From contig OX467084.1 of the NCBI GenBank assembly GCA_950106755.1, positions 7,440,001 to 7,504,000 of the forward strand: a stretch of 64,000 bases of DNA, read 5' to 3'. Under the pieces are notes generated by a model. It made no database searches and was not told where the DNA came from. It saw nothing but the letters and a program-made list of their open reading frames with translations. Source of the DNA: Climacium dendroides (lineage: Eukaryota > Streptophyta > Bryopsida > Hypnales > Climaciaceae). A program made the translations under genes and the position numbers. Shown piece after piece: positions 56,875 through 64,000 of the stretch. The first letter of the stretch is position 1. Every line of letters begins with the position of its first letter.

Positions 56875-57744
56875 ATGACACCGTGGCGACCAAAAGAAAT
56901 ACATAATTATTTGTTGGAGCATACGGAGAATTTAAACAAGTACACCAAGAGTAAACTGAAGAAAGCAACGGATGTAAGTTTATAAAAAATTCATCAATAC
57001 TTTTCTTTAATTGTGTATCATATTTAAACATTTGTTTTGAAGTTTTGTCTATATATAAATTTAATTTTATAGAAGAATACATTCGTTTTGTTATGGTTGT
57101 ACTACAAAATCCTCATTAATATATTGTAGTGATTGATGCATTTCAACTTCCACATATGTAGCTATCGAAACAAATTGTTTGTGATAATTTTTGTAGATGA
57201 CAGTTGGAGTAATAGATGATCCTAAAGTTCAAGAGTGCCTTTTACAATTGGAAGCAACAAGAACTCAAAGTCCATAGGTATACACTTATTAATTATTAAA
57301 TATATTCATCGTGTCTTATTCTTTTATTGAATTGTTGACTTATATATATTTTGTAATGTGTAATGGTGGACCGATTGGTAGAATTAAATGTAAGAGGATT
57401 CTTATTTATAGCCTTCAACTCATGAAGAAAATTTAGAGCCACAACAACAAAGGCAAACAAGAGAAAAGGCAAGCAAACAAGGTTCACAATCCAAGAAGAA
57501 GAAGAAAGGGAAGGAAATAGTAGAAGATGATGAAAGTATGGATGACTTGACATTGAAAGAGGCTGAATTAATCGTAAAACGTCATTTTGAATTCAATAAA
57601 GTTGATGATATACATAGTCATATACATGCAGCTATTGACCAACTCAGTGTTATTGAACAAACATCTAGGTACAATAAGTGGAAGAAATATGAGTACAAGA
57701 AGAAAGTCATAAAAGTATCAAATAAGTTGAATGAAAACTTGTAG
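56875..57744 (+). pseudogene. Unrecognised three-exon gene, copy B (Lys-rich, 170 aa)
   Basis: Exons 56875-56973, 57197-57277 and 57412-57744 have canonical splice sites (GTAAGT, GTATAC donors) and matching phase 0. They read KEIHNYLLEHTENLNKYTKS, MTVGVIDDPKVQECLLQLEA and a third exon with QSKKKKKGKEIVEDDESMDD and KEAELIVKRHFEFNKVDDIH, ending at a TAG. The only internal stop is the TAG that is the last codon of exon 2, identical in copy A. The Lys run is a plausible nuclear localisation signal. It lies 0.4 kb downstream of the zinc-ribbon frame and may be part of the same transcript. Confidence 0.6.
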
Positions 57745-58442
57745 CTTTTTCATAAATGTATGTTCAATTTTATTCCATATAAATGGAATACAAACATGAA
57801 GCACAACAAATATTAATTCATGGAGTACATTCAATGCCATCATTAAAAATAAAAATGTATAATATTATTAGCTTCATCTGAAAAGAACCCACCTAAACTA
57901 TATCTTTTAATTAAGTGTACTAATTATTGTTACTACAAGAAATGTCTTAATATAGTGACCTATGGTTTTAAGGTATGACAAGGACATATGACACTTACAA
58001 TGGTAAAACAAACTATAGACAGTTCAATTTAGTCCACTTTTATAAGCTTAAGGAAAATCCCAAGTTCAATTTAAGTTCTGTTTTTTATTAGACAATTCTC
58101 TATGCTAGTGTAAGCATTGTAATAAAATAACATAAAAAAAAGGTTTTTATTTCAACTACCTATCTTAGAAGAAGGTCATCATGAAATTTTAATGAATTGT
58201 TATGTCTAATTCACGATTTTGAAAGTGTAATCGTTTTTCTCTACTTGAACTAGTTCAATAAAAAAATAAAATTACATAAAAAACTTTACCAAAACTATCA
58301 ATTACATACAAAAATTAGAAGGTCCAAAGAAAAAAAACTTCAAAATCAATCATTTTAGTTCATATAAAAGACGTGAAACATTGAGCATCATAGTCTTAAA
58401 TATATGTTAGGGGAGTATAAATCAATTAGTTTTAAAAGAAAA

Positions 58443-58480
58443 CCAATTTTAGGGGTACCTTAAGGTACCCCTAAAATCGG
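58443..58480. repeat. Palindromic hairpin 1 (38 bp)
   Basis: TTTTAGGGGTACCTT and its exact complement meet at the centre (perfect over 58447-58476), with outer bases extending to 38 bp with one mismatch. It resembles the outer arm of hairpin 2. Confidence 0.85.
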
Positions 58481-58824
58481 CCATCACAAGCCGGACAAGT
58501 ACACAGAGGCGCACTAGAGAAGCGCATAGGAACAAGCACACACTGACTTCAATTATTTTTTGTCTGCGTCAGAGCTACACATCGCGACGCATCGTGAAGA
58601 CGATTCCACAATTTCTGTGTCTACACAATGAGCCACACAATCGTGGCAATTCCCCACAATTTTGAAGATCACTCCCAGTCGATTGCTCTTAGGCGCACTC
58701 TCCAATCTTGAAAATTAGGTTTCATATTTTTTCTTTTTAATTGAACCTCACAAGAATGTCATGCAAGCAACAGTTATGAATCAGTCATTCTCATCAATGG
58801 AATACATTATCTTGGGTGCTCTTG

Positions 58825-58920
58825 AACTAATTTTGTGGGTACCTTGAGGTATCCCTAAAACCCCAATCAGACCCGACTGGAGTTTTAGGGATACCTCAAG
58901 GTACCCACAAAATGGGTTCA
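58825..58920. repeat. Hairpin 2 (about 96 bp)
   Basis: Arms containing GTGGGTACCTTGAGGTATCC and its near-perfect complement surround a core CCCCAATCAGACCCGACTGG. The core is almost the same as that of hairpin 3. Confidence 0.9.
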
Positions 58921-59353
58921 ACAAGACGAGCATTAGTACACCCTACAGATTGTTAGATTGTAATGCAGTCAAGTAAATTTGGATTTTCTTCTCTTAATGC
59001 ATGTCATAACTCTACTTTTCAAAAATTTAATTACGCTCCTCGTTTCGCTTCCTTTGCATCAAATTGGAGCACTAGGCTCAAATAACTTTGTTGTTGGGAT
59101 CTAATGTGTTTCCAAATCTTATGACTAAAAGGTTTACTTGACATCCTACAAGATTTGATGACAACTGAGAGCCCTATTCATTTCCTTGTTTATGGACCAT
59201 AGAATTCAAACGCACTTGCGCAGACGACTAATTGGCTCCAAAATCAAGGTACTTCAAAACCACATAAATTATTTGATTTTGCTCACCTCTTTCATTAAAG
59301 CGAGCCATTAGTCATTTTGACAAACTCGCAAAATCAAATTTCATTTCTAATTG

Positions 59354-59470
59354 ACCGTGTTTTATGTCAGATTCTGGAGGTAGCTTTTGTTTCCTCCAAA
59401 ATCCCAGTTGGGTCCGACTGGGGTTCTGGGAAAACAAAAGCTACTCCCAAAATCGGACAGAAGACATGGT
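59354..59470. repeat. Hairpin 3 (about 117 bp), miRNA-precursor-like
   Basis: The left arm contains GAGGTAGCTTTTGTTT and the right arm AAACAAAAGCTACTCCC, with scattered mismatches along about 45 bp per arm. The core CCCAGTTGGGTCCGACTGGG pairs on itself. Arm pairing with few bulges resembles a plant miRNA precursor, but a MITE relic is equally likely. Confidence 0.75.
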
Positions 59471-60222
59471 CCATTCCTTTTGTTTTTTCAAAATTAATTT
59501 TCATGTCTATGTTTTTTCTTCTCGTTAGGCTATTGTACTAGACCACATACATCAATTGGAGTCAATCGGCCTCAGCTTCCAAAATGAAGTGGATGATGAT
59601 GATATTATATAAGGATTTTGGGTTGTGTTTTTCTAAGTCTGTCACACGGCAATTTGGACTACCTCGAACTATTCCGGCTAACTGACAGTCTAATTCAGCT
59701 TTGCCTTTGAGCTGACAGAGCTTTCACATGGACTTTTTAATTCCAACGCAACTAGAGAGAAAATGGATACCAATAAAGTATGCAAACTGATCTCTGGAGT
59801 CCAAGAGGTCAAGTTTACGTCAAGACAGACAGAAGGTACATTTAAAATTCTATGCATACTACTGTTGCCAAAACAAGCATCCGCTAACTGAAAGTAATTT
59901 GACTAAGTTGTTGTATAATGCATATTTTCCATTGACAGCGAAAACTCTCATGAGAATCTCTCCGTTTCTATGCAGTTGGGTAGGTAATATATACGGATAT
60001 GGTCATCAATCTATGGGGAAGGGTGCAGCAGAACAAGACAATGCGAACTTGTTTTGGGGACTTCACAACGCAACCTAAAACTACCTAATTCCATTTGAGG
60101 ATCAAATTATATTCTAACTCAACGTCCTTGCAAAAATTTGAAAGTGCTCATATTTGCAGAGGGCATAAAAAAATGAAGAGACCAAGCACACAGATAAGAA
60201 GAGTAGTGTCAAGTGGCAGTAC

Positions 60223-60360
60223 CTCGGTCACTTGAGACGATGTCTGATGTTGCCTCTCTTGCACGTGAGTTTCTCCCTCCTCTTTGTGATTTGCATGAGG
60301 ATTTGCATGTGCTTGAATTCCGTCACGCTTGCGGCTCCTAAGGTTCCTCATGGTGTACAT
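60223..60360 (-). CDS. Possible first exon of an unrecognised gene
   Basis: The minus-strand frame starts at the ATG at 60360 and reads MYTMRNLRSRKRDGIQAHAN then HVQERQHQTSSQVTE before a donor GTACTG. The composition is less AT-rich than the flanks and the N-terminus is basic. No downstream exon could be identified. A plus-strand frame at 60433-60633 faces away from it and could be part of a divergent pair or chance. Confidence 0.3.
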
Positions 60361-60633
60361 TGGTTGATAGCTCTACAGGTTGGTAAGGAAGGAAGTATTT
60401 AAAGAATTTGAAGTCTAGGAAACAATAGGTGGTTGTACAAAATGGAGCTGTACTCGTGGACAGGAAGTCCATCACCTGTTGAAGCTAGTGCTCAGCTCGG
60501 CGGCTTTAGAGACGTAGCAGCTAGTGAAGTTGGTGCTAGTCGGCAAATTAGGGGTTTCAAATCTGAAATTTATGGTAGCGCGACTTTACAAATGCATGGA
60601 ATTTCTGCCGGCATGACATTAGAGGTGCACTAG

Positions 60634-63600
60634 AGTCGATTTTCTTTTTCTCCGTTATAGAATTTAAATCTTCATTTTGATCATTTTCATTGATGTAAAG
60701 TTGTGGCCAACTTTCAAGGATACCTTCCATTCACATGCATGGAACTTACTATTTTCATATTATTCTCAACATATTCATGAAAGAGGCATTGAAATTCTTT
60801 GCAGAGGCATGTTTAGTTTTGTTTAAAATTTGCTATTTCTGGGTCTTGACATGTGGTTACTATAGTCTAAGACACTATAGCCTTGCTATGTCTTGGTGAT
60901 CTTCAGAATTTGTAATTAAGTTTGTGTGGTTGACACTGTAGCCTTGCTAAATTTTGATGATCTTAAGAAAATTTAATTTCTTTTGTCTTTCACAGTTTTC
61001 AGACTTTCGTAAGTATGACGCATTTTGACGTAGATGAAGGTCTGTTGGGACATAATGATACTAGATTTCATGAGTAAGTTGGATTTTTTTGCCATTTGTT
61101 CTATGTGACAATTGTTCTTTTATTGCTATAGTGTTTTATTTTGATTCCTCTACTAGAGAGCCGTTACTTCTTAGCTACATATAATCCAATGGATTATGAT
61201 AGAATCGGTATTAATTCTCAGTACTTATTATAAAAGCAATGGCCATTTGAGATACTTCTTGCCTATATTCTAAGATTTCACAATTAATTTACAAGAATAT
61301 ATTAATTTGGTTTAATCAGAAAGCAATTTATAGTGCCGGTTTTGATATATTTGTTGAATTTACTTTCAACAGAGAGGTTTACCTATAAAGGTTTAGACAT
61401 TAATTTTCCTAATGATATAGAATAAATATGGATAGGCTTATATGTATGTTGTTCCCAATTACTCTCAATGTATGTCTTGGAAATATTTCATACTTTACAA
61501 AGCTTAGTGTTCATCTTACTTTACATATGAATTTTTTTTTTAAAGTTGGAATGTCTTACAGGAAAATTAGTACAAAATCAAGAATTCTCTTCTAATAAGT
61601 ACATGTGCGTATTGCATATGTATGAAACTTATTAGACATTTAGGCTTCATTTTTGTCAAAAGTTTTATATATTTTTTTCAAATAGTCTTATTTTGTGCGT
61701 ATCTTTTAGTTTTCTTAAGCTACTAATATTCAAGTACATAGTTCAGTAATTTCTTTCATAGATTCATAAGCATTTGACCATAAATAAGTAAATTTAATTT
61801 GGGCTATCATTTGTGTGAAAATTTCAAAGAAAAAAAAATTCCATTCATAGTAAGCTACCCAAAATTGCTACATTAGCAAAAAATACAACTTGGTCCTTTA
61901 AAGGTTATCTTCAAGTTCTATTGTCTTACAATTTGTGAAATTCAAAAAAGTGGGAAATTTTTCAGCCCCATTGTCTTGCACCTTTTGGATTTCAAGTAAA
62001 AAATCTCCTCATTGCACAAAAAATCATCAAAAAATGACTAATTATTCCTTGCAAGGTGATTTAGAGTAAGTTACAACATTTCAATTGCATCTAAAATCTT
62101 GCATGTGTGAATTTATCATATACTTATGAGTACACTTATAAGTGGTAAAAATCATCATTGTAATTGCAATCTCCAAGTGTCAAAATTCATAATACACCAT
62201 ATTGTGTGTTTTTTATTATAATTTTTTTACATTTAAATTATAGAGTTTTGTTTTTCATTCTAAACTTCATTTATGGTAAAGATTCCAGATTTTTCTAATA
62301 TATATTCTAATTGAAATAATTTTATTGTCCCCTTCTACTTAAAAAATTATAATAATATGATTTTTCCATAAAAATTTATTAAAAAAATCAATGTCAATAG
62401 AAAATACACTTTTGCATAAGTGAAAAATATCAAGATTTGTATATCAATTATATAATAAAATACATTTAGTGTAATAGTGAAATTTGACTTAAAGCTCATT
62501 GTCAAGGGTGTTTTGAGTATAAAAATAAAACAACTAATTGAGAAATTTTCACACTAACCTCCCTTGCTACTTGGACCACTTCAAAAAATTTCAAACTAAT
62601 TGGAATGCTTTTGCTATATTTACATATTTATTTTCACTTTTAGTCACAAAGATTAACACTATGACAATTTTTCATGAAAGAAAGTGAAATTTTCATAATA
62701 TTTTCTTAATGATTGATATTTGAACAAATGAACCCAATTTAAAAAGGAAAATTTATCTCAAACATGATTGACTATTTCACAATGAATCTAATGTAGTGTA
62801 TTCATAAAGCGACCTTTTAAGAGTTAGTCAACCTATCCAATGGTTTTCAAATGCCCAAAAATATTTTTCTTTATTTTTCAATTGAAAAAACTAATGTGGA
62901 ATCTAATACATGAGGTTTCATATTTTTTAGAGCATTTATGAATTATTTATGAATTTCCAAATAATTCAACTATAGGCACCTATTTATGATCATATTTGCA
63001 ATCTTCACATGTGTGCAATTTAAAAAAAAATATGGCTTTGACAAAAAAAAAACACAACACTATAGCATGCAAAAAATAATACACAAGGTTCCTAAATACA
63101 ACCATTACTAAACTTAAATGGACCCTATTGATTTTTTAACATTTATAAGGAAGCAATTCAACAATCATTTTTTCATTTATACAAATTAAGTAGACAAATT
63201 AAGTAGACACACCATGGCTTCAGAATGGACCAATATCTAATAAATGGGTACATTGGTGTGTTCTTTTAAATGTGTATATATAATAATTCTTATTACACTC
63301 ACATTAATGCACACTTAATTTCAGAAATTACACTCACATTCTGCACACTCAATTTTAAAACTACTTACTATCCATTTCACAACTTTCTGTAGGAACTATT
63401 TGAAGGTCACAATAAGAACCCACTATTATAGTCCTTTATAGGTCAAATACCAAGTGTAGCAAGTCCCAATGAATTGTGGATCAAAAACTATTTTCAAAGT
63501 CTAGAAAATTCTCAATCAACAAAAATTCCTTACAATTTGGCACTACTCAATATACTTGAGGTAAGGAAAAAGAGATTGACCATCATTAAAAAAAAAAAAA

Positions 63601-63679
63601 AAAAAACAATCTTTAACCCTTAGAAGGATGGATTCATGACCATAAAAATCATCCTTTTGGTTGCCATATGAATCATTCA
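60634..63679. other. AT-rich spacer to the window end
   Basis: No open frame or domain is recognisable. A poly-A run lies near 63588-63606. Confidence 0.45.
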
Positions 63680-64000
63680 TACTACTAAAATCACAAGACC
63701 TTCTATAATATCACATTTTTACATTGTGTGATATTACAGAGATCCAATCCCTCTGTAATATCTCATTTATACAAAATATGATGTTGTAGAGTTCCAACGG
63801 CTATTTCACCTATGTAATATCACACAGTGTAAAAATATGATATTACAGAAGTACAGTGATATTATGGAGATTTCATATTTTTTGGCTTTACACTTCATTT
63901 TACTTTTCACAATTCTATGATTTTCTAAGCTTTGAATGTTTTCAATTCTAATGTTCTTTTCTTACTACCAAATGATTTGAAACTTTGTTAAATTGAAGCA
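63680..64000. repeat. CTAG-ended repeat family, partial inverted copy at window edge
   Basis: The reverse complement matches the interior of the 34.9-kb and 37.0-kb copies: GTAATATCAC/GTGATATTAC phrases, then GAAAATCATAGAATTGTG-like and TTTCAAATCATTTGGTAGTA-like segments. It runs off the window. Confidence 0.7.

Larger units (their letters stand above)
57745..60222. other. Spacer with three related hairpins
   Basis: Apart from the hairpins listed separately, there is no open frame with a recognisable product. 58.0-58.4 kb is AT-rich and 58.5-58.75 kb has mixed composition without a clear gene. Confidence 0.45.

Noticed and set aside
60433..60633. A 66-codon plus-strand gene
   Set aside because: Short, no recognisable domain, no splice context; kept only as a note beside the possible divergent exon at 60223-60360.

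Overview
This window is nuclear DNA from a land plant. Three conserved plant genes support this: an NTF2-type nuclear transport factor, a VTI1-type v-SNARE with five canonical GT-AG exons, and a plant-type TPR protein. The repeats agree: Ty1/copia and CACTA (En/Spm) elements, and AT-rich spacers full of foldback and MITE-like elements. The exact lineage cannot be fixed from the sequence. The gene structures would suit a bryophyte or another non-flowering plant, but that is a guess.

Layout. 1-290: 5' end of NTF2 (minus strand), cut by the window edge. 1.3-4.9 kb: a small MITE, then a long inverted repeat whose arms each encode the same 149-aa zinc-ribbon-like protein. 4.9-24.65 kb: a Ty1/copia retrotransposon (minus strand) with one LTR, a PBS, gag, protease and part of integrase. 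It is split by a complete 16,301-bp CACTA transposon (5669-21969, TSD CTT). The CACTA carries a divergent pair: a four-exon TNPA-like gene with an open frame, and a TNP2/TNPD-like transposase with several nonsense codons. A second, 1,094-bp CACTA element (10542-11635, TSD TCT) sits inside the last intron of the TNPA-like gene, so the nesting is three levels deep.

24.7-32.5 kb is the gene-bearing part, with the TPR gene (plus) and VTI1 (minus) converging. 32.5-43 kb is AT-rich and holds repeat families and broken gene pieces, including a SWIM-type zinc-finger remnant. 43-55.3 kb contains a long, unrecognised, multi-exon decayed gene or genes. One exon pair resembles a ParB/Srx N-terminal domain. 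Another module, 152 codons long, is homologous to a fragment lying inside the CACTA element. Next to these are a foldback CACTA MITE (50697-50912) and a second, inverted copy of the zinc-ribbon locus (55.3-57.7 kb) with 431-bp hairpin arms. 57.7-64 kb is mostly spacer with three related hairpins, one possible first exon and a truncated repeat at the window edge.

The clearest cross-cutting signal is how the coding sequences decay. Many premature stops sit where a C-to-T change in CAG, CAA or CGA would explain them, often with the frame otherwise intact. In the CACTA transposase several fall inside conserved Gln-Gln motifs. This fits deamination of methylated cytosine in silenced elements. The open TNPA-like gene in the same element is a striking contrast.
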